Under the pieces are notes generated by a model. The model was not told the origin of the DNA. It ran no database searches and saw nothing but the letters and a program-made list of their open reading frames with translations. Shown here one piece after another: positions 6,536-15,900 of a DNA stretch of 39,192 bases. Each line of letters starts with the position of its first letter. Position 1 is the stretch's first letter. A program made the translations under genes and the position numbers. Source of the DNA: a virus; IMG/VR virus record IMGVR_UViG_3300020735_000020, positions 1-39,192 of that record; one strand, 5' to 3'.

Positions 6536-7255
6536 ATGATTAAGCATGTCGGTAAACACAACAGTAAAAAGATTGTGTTGTTATGGCGCAAGGTTCCAAA
6601 TGAACACCATATGGCACTAGTAGCGTATAGCGATACTCTTCCACGCATGATTCACGACGAAGTGATGAAGGCATTGGAAAGCCCAATTGGACAAAACGCC
6701 ACAGACTTTAGTGATGTATTGTTTCGTACAGTAATGGCCGATGGCCGTAACGCATTAGAAGTAATGCACCGTGAAGGTTTTATTAAGAAAGTGCCAACAA
6801 GCCAGATCTTAATTACTCCTACAAGTAAAAGCTCTGTGCGTTTAGATGAACTAAACAATATCTTAGATGAGATGGAAACTGGTGAAAACGCAGTTAAGCG
6901 TTTGTCCGAGTTAGACAAAGAAGCAGGAATGGCTCCACGTAAAAAAGTACGTGAAGGCCGTGAAGTTGGTATGCCACCAAATAATACAAGTCAAAGTCGT
7001 ACAAATCTTGATGTTGATGCAAATGCTAGTGCTGTTGCATACATCAAAGGTGTACTACCAGAAGATGCTGTATTAAGTGATAGCGATATCGCCGCCCAAC
7101 GCTTGACTCAAGCCGAAGCGATGCAAAAACAAGCCATGTCATTGTTAGCGGAAGCTCAACGATTGACAGAAGAAGCAAAATCACTAACCCCTGCGAAAAA
7201 TGTCAAAACCACAAGAGCCAAAAAAGCCACGCCGACCAAAAAGCAAGCGTCTTAA
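6536..7255 (+). CDS. Conserved T4-like phage protein of unknown function
   Basis: 239 residues. The N-terminal domain (about 1-105) is compact and alpha/beta (GKHNSKKIVLLWRKVPNEHH). A helical segment follows (RLDELNNILDEMETGENAVKRLSELD), then a disordered basic linker, a coiled-coil helix (about 180-215, Ala/Gln/Glu-rich) and a lysine-rich tail. From memory this layout occurs in T4-like cyanophages next to homologues of the flanking genes. Preceded by AAGGA. The last 56 nt overlap the next gene in another frame. Confidence 0.75.
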   Translation: MIKHVGKHNSKKIVLLWRKVPNEHHMALVAYSDTLPRMIHDEVMKALESPIGQNATDFSDVLFRTVMADGRNALEVMHREGFIKKVPTSQILITPTSKSSVRLDELNNILDEMETGENAVKRLSELDKEAGMAPRKKVREGREVGMPPNNTSQSRTNLDVDANASAVAYIKGVLPEDAVLSDSDIAAQRLTQAEAMQKQAMSLLAEAQRLTEEAKSLTPAKNVKTTRAKKATPTKKQAS

Positions 7256-7547
7256 TATAACAAGTAAAGCCAAGTGGGAAAAGCTCTTAAAAGAAGTAAA
7301 CAAAGAGCAAGTCCCAATTGGTGTGCTACTATACATTACAGTTAATCTAAAAGACGGGACCAGTGTTGACGTTAACATCCAAGAGATGATTGAAGAAGGC
7401 GAAGATCCTGCTCTAATAGAAAAATTAATTAATGCAAAATTAGAAGCACTAGACGATGTAATTGAAGATGTAGATTTTCATATCAGTGTCGAAGCAGTAT
7501 CAAAAGTAATACAACCTTTCACTGATCAACTCCTAAAAGACTTATAA
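7200..7547 (+). CDS. Conserved T4-like phage protein of unknown function
   Basis: 115 residues. A Lys/Arg/Pro-rich N-terminus encoded inside the previous gene precedes a folded domain (RLNITSKAKWEKLLKEVNKE ... TVNLKDGTSVDVNIQEMI ... KLEALDDVIEDVDFHISVEAV). This resembles small proteins I recall from T4-like cyanophages. No in-frame Met lies after 7200, so the 56-nt overlap seems genuine unless a non-ATG start is used. Its stop shares a base with the next start. Confidence 0.72.
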   Translation: MSKPQEPKKPRRPKSKRLNITSKAKWEKLLKEVNKEQVPIGVLLYITVNLKDGTSVDVNIQEMIEEGEDPALIEKLINAKLEALDDVIEDVDFHISVEAVSKVIQPFTDQLLKDL

Positions 7548-8398
7548 TGTTTGACTACCAAGGACGTTTGTTTACGTTTGGGTGCAGTATGACTTCATAT
7601 ACATATCCAACTTGGGCAGATATACTTGGTAGTAACTTTAATTACTACGAAAATTGGGGGAGACCTGGCGCCGGCAATAATTATATTTTTAATTCTATTA
7701 TTGAGTGTTTACAACGAAATAACATTTCAAGTACCGACACTATATTAATTATGTGGTCGGGAATTGGCAGAATAGATGCATATCAATTTAACGAGTGGAG
7801 TCATACTGTTAATCAATATGTAAATAAAAATAATTCTAATAATTTATTAAGTTGCCCCAGGGGTTATGAAATACTAAGTTATGCGTACTTTAATGCCGTA
7901 CATCAATTACTAGAACTAAAAAAAATAAATTATCAAATGTTATCTTTTATGGATTACGACAAAGACTTTCAAGCAGGTAAAATTTATACTCCTACATTAG
8001 ATAAAATTAAAAAAGTAAAATTTAACTTTAATACTAAAACAATTAAAAAGTTAAACAATAGAAATCTATTAGATTTATATAATAGACTATCCGGTAGTGC
8101 ATGGCCTTCCTTGGATGATATATTAGATAACAAACTATCTAATTTAGATAATGATATTGTTCTTGAAATACAAAATTTTAAAGAAATAGTTAATAAAAAT
8201 AGACATTTATATTATAATACAGACGATGCAATCGATTTACATCCAACCCCACTTCAGCACTTAGAAATGCTCACTAACTATTTTCCAACCATAGAACTCT
8301 CCCCAGAGACTATATCGTATGTCAATGATATAGATTACAAATACGTAAATAGTATTAACTTTGATTTTAAAAAATCAGAACCAAAAGAAAGATTATAA
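7547..8398 (+). CDS. SGNH/GDSL-type hydrolase-like protein
   Basis: 283 residues. Block I is GCSMT (12-16, candidate nucleophile Ser14), block II is GRPGAGNN (38-45), block III is IMWSGIGRID (68-77), and the catalytic Asp-x-His is probably D230-L-H232 in AIDLHPTP. The family removes acyl or acetyl groups from sugars and lipids. An inserted segment (about 178-218, LSGSAWPSLDD ... EIQNFKEI) is shared with the N-terminus of the radical SAM protein at 23886-25139. AT-rich, Asn/Lys-rich codon use compared with its neighbours hints at later acquisition. The first gene of a chain into DHFR. Confidence 0.72.
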   Translation: MFDYQGRLFTFGCSMTSYTYPTWADILGSNFNYYENWGRPGAGNNYIFNSIIECLQRNNISSTDTILIMWSGIGRIDAYQFNEWSHTVNQYVNKNNSNNLLSCPRGYEILSYAYFNAVHQLLELKKINYQMLSFMDYDKDFQAGKIYTPTLDKIKKVKFNFNTKTIKKLNNRNLLDLYNRLSGSAWPSLDDILDNKLSNLDNDIVLEIQNFKEIVNKNRHLYYNTDDAIDLHPTPLQHLEMLTNYFPTIELSPETISYVNDIDYKYVNSINFDFKKSEPKERL

Positions 8399-8899
8399 AT
8401 GATTAATGCCATATTTGCTGTTGACTTTAACGGCGGTATGGGGTTTAACGGTACATTGCCGTGGCCTCATAACACTGAAGATTTACAACATTTTAAAACC
8501 TTAACTACAGGACAAGTAGTTGTAATGGGTCGTAAGACTTGGGATGATCCTAAGATGCCTAAACCATTGCCTAATCGTACAGTATATGTTGCTACTCATA
8601 GACCAGTAACGTATGCTATGCCCTTTAGTGGAGACATTAAAGAGCAACTACTAGCAATCGAAAAGCAACATGCTGGACAACATATATTTGTTATAGGTGG
8701 GGCCGAATTAATCGAGGTTGCAAAACCATTATTAGATAGAATATATTTAACTCACATTAAAGGAACTTATAGATGTGATACACGTATATATGTAAAAGAA
8801 TTCTTAACAGGATTTAGCCCAGTCAGAGCGCATGTAAGCAAAGATTTTCAATCAACATTTACCGTATATGAATCAATCTTTAAGAGAATCCCGTCCTAA
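8399..8899 (+). CDS. folA: Dihydrofolate reductase
   Basis: 166 residues, typical bacterial DHFR length. Visible motifs: AVDFNGGMGFNGTLPW (Met20-loop region with the conserved Gly and Pro-Trp), an acidic residue in TEDLQHFK (Glu27/Asp27 position), VVMGRKTWDD (NADPH binding), IFVIGGAELI (second Gly-Gly) and YLTHIKGTYRCDT. It reduces dihydrofolate to tetrahydrofolate, regenerating the cofactor oxidised by the thymidylate synthase two genes downstream. Starts one base after the preceding stop and overlaps the next gene by 32 nt. Confidence 0.95.
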   Translation: MINAIFAVDFNGGMGFNGTLPWPHNTEDLQHFKTLTTGQVVVMGRKTWDDPKMPKPLPNRTVYVATHRPVTYAMPFSGDIKEQLLAIEKQHAGQHIFVIGGAELIEVAKPLLDRIYLTHIKGTYRCDTRIYVKEFLTGFSPVRAHVSKDFQSTFTVYESIFKRIPS

Positions 8900-9611
8900 A
8901 ATTTTCATCGCTGGTGATAGTTGGGGGGGTGGTGAATACAATAACGTTAACGGAACTGTAACAGGAATATCTCACAAAGGAATAGAACAATATTTCACCA
9001 ATGATGGATATACTGTTAACAATTCTTCCGTTGGCGGCATGTGTAATCGTACTGCTATACAAAGATTAAGATTAGATTTAGAAACATCGCACAAAGATGG
9101 CGATATAATATTTTGGATTCAAACCGAGGCAGTTAGGGATCTTGTTATACCCGACCCCGATGATAAAAATCGAGTTATATATCCGCTAACTAATCCAGTT
9201 CAACTTGCAGGTGGTATTATTAATCTATATAGGCAATTATCAAATACTCGCTATAACGAACTTGATACTTTATCAAAACAATTTAATACTGTTATATACG
9301 CAATCGGCGGGTGTGGTAGTTTATTCATTGACGATATTATTAAATATTCTAATTTAATACCATTGATTCCTTCATGTGTTGAATTGATATCTGGTAAGTA
9401 CCCAGAGTTTCAATTCATTGGATTATGGGGTATTGATTCTATTAAACTGGCAGAATATCCACAACAATTTGCTAGACATATAATCGATGAATTTGACTCA
9501 ATTGTTCAAATGGAAGAAATTTTTAAACAACCGGGATTTATTAATAGACATCCCGACCGTCATGGGTATAAAATAGTATATGATTACATTAAACAAGAGC
9601 TAAACTTATGA
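8868..9611 (+). CDS. SGNH/GDSL-type hydrolase-like protein
   Basis: 247 residues. Block I is AGDSWG (15-20, Ser18), block II is NNSSVGGMCNRT, block III is DIIFWIQTEAVRD, and the terminal catalytic pair is probably D230-R-H232 in HPDRHGYK. It is wedged between folA and thyA with 32-nt and 4-nt overlaps. No alternative start is available between 8868 and the GDS motif. Its substrate is unknown; nucleotide metabolism is not implied by its location alone. Confidence 0.72.
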   Translation: MNQSLRESRPKIFIAGDSWGGGEYNNVNGTVTGISHKGIEQYFTNDGYTVNNSSVGGMCNRTAIQRLRLDLETSHKDGDIIFWIQTEAVRDLVIPDPDDKNRVIYPLTNPVQLAGGIINLYRQLSNTRYNELDTLSKQFNTVIYAIGGCGSLFIDDIIKYSNLIPLIPSCVELISGKYPEFQFIGLWGIDSIKLAEYPQQFARHIIDEFDSIVQMEEIFKQPGFINRHPDRHGYKIVYDYIKQELNL

Positions 9612-10522
9612 AACAATACTTAGATGCGCTAAAACAAGTTCTTGATCAAGGACAACAAGTAGACGATCGTACCGGAGTAGGTACTATTAGTATGTTTGGT
9701 ATGCAACAACGGTACGACTTATCAAAATCATTCCCGGCAGTAACTACTAAAAAATTAGCATGGCGAGCTTGCGTGGGCGAGCTACTATGGATGATTGAAG
9801 GCTCGGGCAGTGATCAAAGACTAGCAGAAATTACATACGGAATTGCCGATAGTTATAAGCCAACTATATGGACTCCTAATGCCCAAGCACCATATTGGAA
9901 ACCCAAGGCTAATTATAAGGGCGACTTAGGTCGTGTATACGGAGTACAATGGCGTCACTGGCGGACCCCTGTGGAACATAAACAAGAAACATTTAAGAAT
10001 GATTCTGGCACTTGGTTTAATCGTAAGGGTAGCACACATTTTAAAGAAATCGATCAATTACAATTACTCATTGACGGCTTAAAGCAAGATCCACATGGAC
10101 GAAGACATATCATATCTGCATGGAACCCTGGTGAATTAGACCAAATGGCCCTGCCACCATGTCATGTTCTTGCACAGTTTTATGTTAGTAAAGATCAGAA
10201 GTTGTCATGCCAACTATATCAACGATCATGCGATATGTTTCTTGGAGTTCCGTTTAACATCGCATCCTACTCACTCCTTACACACTTGATTGCTCAAGTT
10301 TGCGGATTGGGTGTAGGCGAGTTCGTTCATGTACTCGGAGATGCACATATATATTTGAATCATGTAGAGCAGGTTAAAGAACAATTGGATCGTGAACCAT
10401 TTCCTGCACCACAACTTCTATTAAACAAGGATATCACAGATATCACTGAGTTTACTATGGCAGATATCAATCTAGATGGATATACTAGCCATGCATCAAT
10501 TAAAGCAGAAATGGCAGTATGA
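9608..10522 (+). CDS. thyA: Thymidylate synthase
   Basis: 304 residues. Phosphate-binding Arg in DDRTGVG (21), GELLWMIEG, TIW, DLGRVYGVQWRHW, DPHGRRHI, catalytic Cys185 in ALPPCHVLAQF, QRSCDMFLGVPFNIASY and HVLGDAHIYLNH all fit ThyA. Asn217 in PFNIASY is the residue that reads dUMP; dCMP hydroxymethylases have Asp there, so this is a genuine dUMP enzyme. It methylates dUMP to dTMP using methylene-tetrahydrofolate, producing dihydrofolate for the nearby DHFR. An insertion before residue 150 makes it longer than the 264-aa E. coli enzyme. Confidence 0.96.
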   Translation: MKQYLDALKQVLDQGQQVDDRTGVGTISMFGMQQRYDLSKSFPAVTTKKLAWRACVGELLWMIEGSGSDQRLAEITYGIADSYKPTIWTPNAQAPYWKPKANYKGDLGRVYGVQWRHWRTPVEHKQETFKNDSGTWFNRKGSTHFKEIDQLQLLIDGLKQDPHGRRHIISAWNPGELDQMALPPCHVLAQFYVSKDQKLSCQLYQRSCDMFLGVPFNIASYSLLTHLIAQVCGLGVGEFVHVLGDAHIYLNHVEQVKEQLDREPFPAPQLLLNKDITDITEFTMADINLDGYTSHASIKAEMAV

Positions 10523-11472
10523 ACATATTAGTAACTGGAGCAGCAGGATTTATTGGGCATAATTTGATGTACAAGTTTGATAACTTAGGGCATCATACTA
10601 AAGGGGTAGATAATTTTACTAATTACGGTATTGTGCCCGAGAAGGAAATTGAAGCGTTACATGATGCAAGACTTTGCGGTATGTTAAATCATACAGTAGA
10701 CCATGTAGATATTAGAGATATCCAAGCAATGCGAGAAGTGTTCGCTAAGTTTAAACCAGATTTAGTTGTACATTGTGCTGCTTTCCCTAGAGCCAAAGTA
10801 GTAGACGAGAATCCAGCCGAGGGTTGTAGTGTCCTAACACACGGATTAGTAAATGTATTAAAGTGTTGCAAAGATTGGAATGTTGATAAGTTTGTATATG
10901 TTAGTTCTAGTATGGTATATGGCGATTTTAATATGTATGGATATGAAGACATGGAGTGTAATCCAAAGGGCTTATACGGTATCCTTAAATTAGCCGGCGA
11001 AACGATTACTCGAGATCATTGTAGTCGTACAGGCATGGAATATAGTATTGTACGTCCTAGTGCAGTATATGGACCCAAGGATGTATTAGATCGCGTAGTA
11101 AGTAAATTCCTAACTAGTGCTATGCGTGACGAAGAATTGAATGTATGCGGCCCAGATGAAATATTAGATTTTACCTACATAGACGATTGCGTAGATGGTA
11201 TTACTAAAGTTTCGTTGAGTAGCAAATCCAATGGAAGAGTATATAACATTACACGCAGTAATGGTCGTACACTATTAGAAGCCGCGGAACTTGCTGTTAA
11301 AATTGCCGGTGGAGGCAGGATTGTTATAAGTGAACCTAACGCACGTTATCCTAGTCGCGGCACAATGAGCAATATTCGTGCAGGTCAAGATGTTGGGTAC
11401 CATGGACGAATTGACATTGAACAAGGTTTCCAACAATATTATACTTGGTTACAATACTTTAATTCACTATGA
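10519..11472 (+). CDS. NAD-dependent epimerase/dehydratase (extended SDR)
   Basis: 317 residues. The Rossmann motif GAAGFIG (7-13) is followed by DIRD, HCAA (85-88), SSSMVYG and the catalytic Tyr153-x-x-x-Lys157 (YGILK). These are hallmarks of UDP-glucose 4-epimerase-like and dTDP-sugar dehydratase-like enzymes acting on nucleotide sugars. ATGA overlaps join it to thyA and to the aminotransferase downstream, which points to synthesis of a modified sugar. Exact substrate not determinable. Confidence 0.9.
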   Translation: MNILVTGAAGFIGHNLMYKFDNLGHHTKGVDNFTNYGIVPEKEIEALHDARLCGMLNHTVDHVDIRDIQAMREVFAKFKPDLVVHCAAFPRAKVVDENPAEGCSVLTHGLVNVLKCCKDWNVDKFVYVSSSMVYGDFNMYGYEDMECNPKGLYGILKLAGETITRDHCSRTGMEYSIVRPSAVYGPKDVLDRVVSKFLTSAMRDEELNVCGPDEILDFTYIDDCVDGITKVSLSSKSNGRVYNITRSNGRTLLEAAELAVKIAGGGRIVISEPNARYPSRGTMSNIRAGQDVGYHGRIDIEQGFQQYYTWLQYFNSL

Positions 11473-12584
11473 GTTACGATATACCCTTTATTGGTATCGC
11501 AAGACAGTACAAGGAAATTCGAGATGAAATCCTTGATGCTAGTGATCGTGTATATCTAAGCGGGCATGTATTAGATGGGCCTTACACACAGATGTTTGAA
11601 CGTCAGATGGCTGCACGGTGTATGCGTCAATATGCTGTAGCAGTTAATTCAGGAACACAAGCGTTAATCTTCGCCCAACATGCACTGGGATTACATTCTA
11701 ATATTGCTCATCAGTGTCGCATTATGATACCAGGTATTAGTTTTGTTGCTACACTTAACTCCGTACTAATGGCAGAGAATACTCCTGTGTATTGTGATGT
11801 AGACCATAATGCATTACTAGATATAGAAAATATAGACTATGCATTAGATGGCGACATTGATGCTATTATGTATGTTAATACGTTTGGAAATGTATTAGAT
11901 TATGATAAGCTACAAGTGATTAGTAAGTTTTTTAGTAACGATATTAAGATAATTGAAGATGCGGCACAATCATTTGGCGCTACATATAAAGGTATTCCTA
12001 GTGGCAAGCTAGGAGATGTAAGCGTACTAAGTTTTGATCCCACAAAGAACTTACCTAACTATGGTTCGGGTGGTATGATACTAACAGATGATTATGATAT
12101 ATACCAGACTTGCCTATCTTTGCGTGACAATGGTAAAATAAATCAACACGACTGGGCTGGCACAAATAGCAAAATGAGCGAAGCAGATTGTGCTCAAATG
12201 CTTGTTAAGTTAAAGTACTTCGATACCTGGCAACGACGTCGTCGAGAGATTGCCAATTTCTATGCAGAACATTTAACTGATTGGGTGGATGTATTACTGC
12301 CTAACCGAGATGTAGAACATGCTTGGCATAAGTTTGTTATACGTACAGGCAATCGTAGTCAAATGCAAGGGTACTTAGCTAGTAAAGGCATCGAAACTAA
12401 AATACATTACGAACAACCATTGTTTGAACATCCAGTGGGATGGGATTATATCGACTATGCAAAAGATTTAATGCGTGGTAGTAGTGCTCACGCACAGGAA
12501 GCACTTTCATTGCCCATATACCCAGAGCTCTCAGACTACCAAGTAGAGTTAGTAGTTGATAGTATTACTGCTTACTTGAATTAG
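11469..12584 (+). CDS. DegT/DnrJ/EryC1/StrS-family sugar aminotransferase
   Basis: 371 residues, normal family length. Conserved elements include LSGHVLDGP near the N-terminus, NSGTQAL (60-66), IIEDAAQSFGA (Asp164 holds the PLP ring nitrogen), the PLP lysine in SFDPTKNL (K193), GSGGMI and a C-terminal IHYEQPLFEHP. Such PLP enzymes transaminate keto-sugars on nucleotide carriers, a natural step after the epimerase/dehydratase just upstream. It is the last plus-strand gene of this unit and its stop overlaps the convergent gene by 4 nt. Confidence 0.9.
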   Translation: MSYDIPFIGIARQYKEIRDEILDASDRVYLSGHVLDGPYTQMFERQMAARCMRQYAVAVNSGTQALIFAQHALGLHSNIAHQCRIMIPGISFVATLNSVLMAENTPVYCDVDHNALLDIENIDYALDGDIDAIMYVNTFGNVLDYDKLQVISKFFSNDIKIIEDAAQSFGATYKGIPSGKLGDVSVLSFDPTKNLPNYGSGGMILTDDYDIYQTCLSLRDNGKINQHDWAGTNSKMSEADCAQMLVKLKYFDTWQRRRREIANFYAEHLTDWVDVLLPNRDVEHAWHKFVIRTGNRSQMQGYLASKGIETKIHYEQPLFEHPVGWDYIDYAKDLMRGSSAHAQEALSLPIYPELSDYQVELVVDSITAYLN

Positions 12585-12913
12585 GATTGTTGCCCTTCGT
12601 GTTCTCCACGAATAGCACGGTCTACATACTCATCACTAACAGGTTGTTCTAAGTCTATAGAAACGCCTAACTGTTTTGCTAACATTAGAATTTTATTACG
12701 GGCATTACGATCTTTGTATATTGCACTTAAACTTAATTGACCTTCGCTGTAATCTCCCCATTCTTGCCATAAAGGAATAACTCCAGGAATTTTTTGTAAC
12801 CCTGCATACATCATCTTTTGCAATGCAGGATCAGTTGCATCTGGGAATTTAGGGTTTACGCAAACAAATTCAATTTCTTTATACTGTGCAGAGGTAACTT
12901 CAGTTATAATCAT
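12581..12913 (-). CDS. Hypothetical protein
   Basis: 110 residues, soluble, alpha/beta, with an acidic Gln-rich C-terminus. The ATG follows the stop of the upstream 1143-aa gene with no gap (TAAATG), so the two are probably co-translated. The mid-region IPLWQEWGDYSEGQLSLSAIY is distinctive but I cannot place it. It ends in a tail-to-tail 4-nt overlap with the aminotransferase gene. Confidence 0.68.
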   Translation of the reverse strand: MIITEVTSAQYKEIEFVCVNPKFPDATDPALQKMMYAGLQKIPGVIPLWQEWGDYSEGQLSLSAIYKDRNARNKILMLAKQLGVSIDLEQPVSDEYVDRAIRGEHEGQQS

Positions 12914-15900
12914 TTAGTATTTATTATCGAAATGCTGTTTTAGCCAAGCCCATTCAAAACTTAGTTTCAACTTTTCGTAGTCTCCACTAACTTCATTATA
13001 GTACGCTACTGCATCAAGTGCACCACGCACACTCCACTCAGCAAACTCCACATGCTTTAAATAATTTTCATCCGACCATATACGCAAACGATGCTCTGTT
13101 TCTAGTGTAGGTTGTACAGCCATAAAGTGTTTAAGTTTAACTACTTCGCGGAACGCAGTACGCCATGTCATCCACTCACTTTGATTATAGTGTGCGATAC
13201 CACTAAGTATAGGAACTACTTCGTGCAGCTGGCTCAATGTAAAGTCGATACCCGGTGCATTAGTTTCTAATACCAATCTCTTATTGTACGCAACGACGCC
13301 TTGATGTCCGTATTCTAATCCGTTAACAGGGTTACGACTATTAAAGATATAGTGCTTAGGTTCTTGGAAGTAATCTGGTTGCCAATGGAACCACGGGAAG
13401 TCGCTACCTAAAACTTCTAACTTAGCAAACACAGCAAAGAACCAAGGTGTTGTACTTTGTCTAGCAGCTTCTTGATAAGCAGCAGTACGCCCGTTTACCC
13501 CGCGAACCCATTTAACATTATAGTTAGTCATATAGCAAGTATGCTCGTACCATTTCTCTTCGTCTGGTTCGCCATTGGATATGTATATTATCTCTATTCC
13601 AGAGAATTTTTTGCCTGGATAATATTCATTTAGTATAGGTTTTTCGTCACTTATGAAGGGGTAATCGTAAATTTGCGACTTCAAATCAGCTTTGATATCA
13701 CGAGGTACTACACAGGTAGCCCCGGAACGTGTTAGTCGACGAATTGTTCGATCTTTTTTAGTCCATAAGCATGGTGTAACTTTAAGTTGTAGATCCTTTT
13801 GGTTTGTGAATGTTGCATATGGAAATTTAAAATCGTAGTTCTTGACTTCTGTTATTAAATCATCTGTTTCGTAATAATGTACAGGATCTGGGAAACGTTC
13901 TATAATCTGGTCGTGACAGTAGTTAATAACATTAAACCAATCTAATAGATCTAGTTCAATCATTTGTGCTTTAAATGATTCTACATGTATGTAAAACGTA
14001 TCACCACGATCTTCTAATCCACTAGGAAATACATGTATCATTTCTTTTTGCCAAGGCTCTGGTTGCCACGTAAAATCAAATGTACTGTAATCGCATACAG
14101 AGTTAATAATCCATACATACTCTGTTTCTGCTGTTGTCATAATACGCTTAAACGTATCTAAGTAGTTGTCCACAAAACGTGTATTAACAATATCAGGATG
14201 CTGAGTACGTAAGTATTCATATTGATGGCGGCTTGTTTGATTACCATGGTCAACATAGTAGATATTATGCAAGTTATCGGGCTTGCTTACAGTTTGATCC
14301 TTAACAAAGTTTAAGTTAGGGAATTGGTCCAATGATTCTGCCCACTTACCATGACGTTCAAACTCCCACTTGTTTATTAAGAATGTATCCGACCACTTTT
14401 GATGCTGGCTAGGGAATACATGAGTCATGTACGTTTGCCAAGGTTGTGCATGCCACGCAAAATCAAACTCTGTATAATCATACTCACTACTAATAACCCA
14501 AAACTTATTAGTTTTAGCACGAGTAATGCAACGTTTAATAGTATCCATTATGTTATTGGCATAACGTACCTTTTGTATCTTAGGATACTTAGTCTGCAAT
14601 AGTTCGTAACGTGTTTGTGCAGTGGCATTACTTTTATCTATAAAGAAGATGTCTAATACCTCTATAGATTTCTTTTCTTTTATAATCTTAGGAGGTTCCC
14701 CGACAAACTTTAACTCTGTTGCACCAGGTACTGTGTATGTTAATCCTGTACTAATTTGATAGTCACTACCAAAATGATATATGTACGGAGTTTCGTTGGG
14801 GTCTGGCACCCAACTAAAGTCAATATTAGTAGCATCTATTTCTTCCGGTAATGCCCACGGCTCTTTGTTGACTAATAACTTGGCTGTAGGATATTCCATG
14901 TACTTGCGTTCTGTGGCACCCGCGACGTGGTATTCTACAGTAGGCATTTTAATTGATGGCCACCATTGATTACCGAATACATATATCATTGGAGGATCAC
15001 CTGGGTCTGGTACCCATGAATAATCCCATTCGCAATCTTCTAATGTATGCCAGTGGTTATCATGATAATCAGGGAGTGTTGCACGTGGTTCATCTACAAA
15101 CTTAGTTTCCGTTGCACCTGTCATTGGATATTCTACTGTAGGCATGATCTCAGCAGGATACCATTGATTGCCAAATACATAATTGTAAGGAGGGCTACCA
15201 GGATCTGGTTCCCACGAGTAATCAAACGTACAAGGATGCTTAGGATGGAACTTACTTGGATCACCTGTGCGTTTTGCTTTGGGTTCATCTATGTACTTGA
15301 TTTCTGTAGCGCCAGCAACATGATACCGTAATGCAGGACGCATCTCTGGAGTTAGCCATTGATTACCAAATACGTAAGTGTAAGGAGGATCAGTTGGGTT
15401 AGGACGCCAAGAGTAATCAAACTCAATGACATCATCTAATAATTCCCACGGAGTCATATCTTTGGCTACTCGAGCAACAACATCGTCTATGTATTTTATT
15501 TCTGTTGCGCCAGGTACTGTATAAACAACCGTAGGTTCTAGCACAGCAGGATTCCATTGATTGCCAAATACATAAGTCATTGGCGGATCAAATGGATTAG
15601 GTTCCCACGAGTAATCAAACTCTGCTACGGCTATATTGTGTTTAAATAACACAGGTTGTGGTAAACGTACAGTACGTTTATCCATGTACTTTGTTTCTGT
15701 TGCTCCAGGTACACGATAACGCACACTTGCTTTATATTCGGGAGGATTCCATTGATTACCAAAGTCGTATATATAAGGAGGGTCTTTAGGGTTAGGGACC
15801 CAAGACCAGTCCCACTCAGTTTCGTCTATAGGTTCAAGTATTTCCCAATTGATTCTATCTTCTGCTAAGTGTGCTGTTGGGAAATCCATATACTTTGTTT

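Noticed and set aside
9608-10522. dCMP hydroxymethylase instead of thymidylate synthase, which would support a modified-cytosine genome.
   Set aside because: Asn217 in PFNIASY is the dUMP-reading residue; hydroxymethylases have Asp. ThyA is the better call.
15047-15331. A plus-strand open frame of 94 codons opposite the repeat gene.
   Set aside because: It is a shadow of the minus-strand gene in a repeated region, with no ribosome-binding site and an unlikely Cys/Trp/Ile composition.
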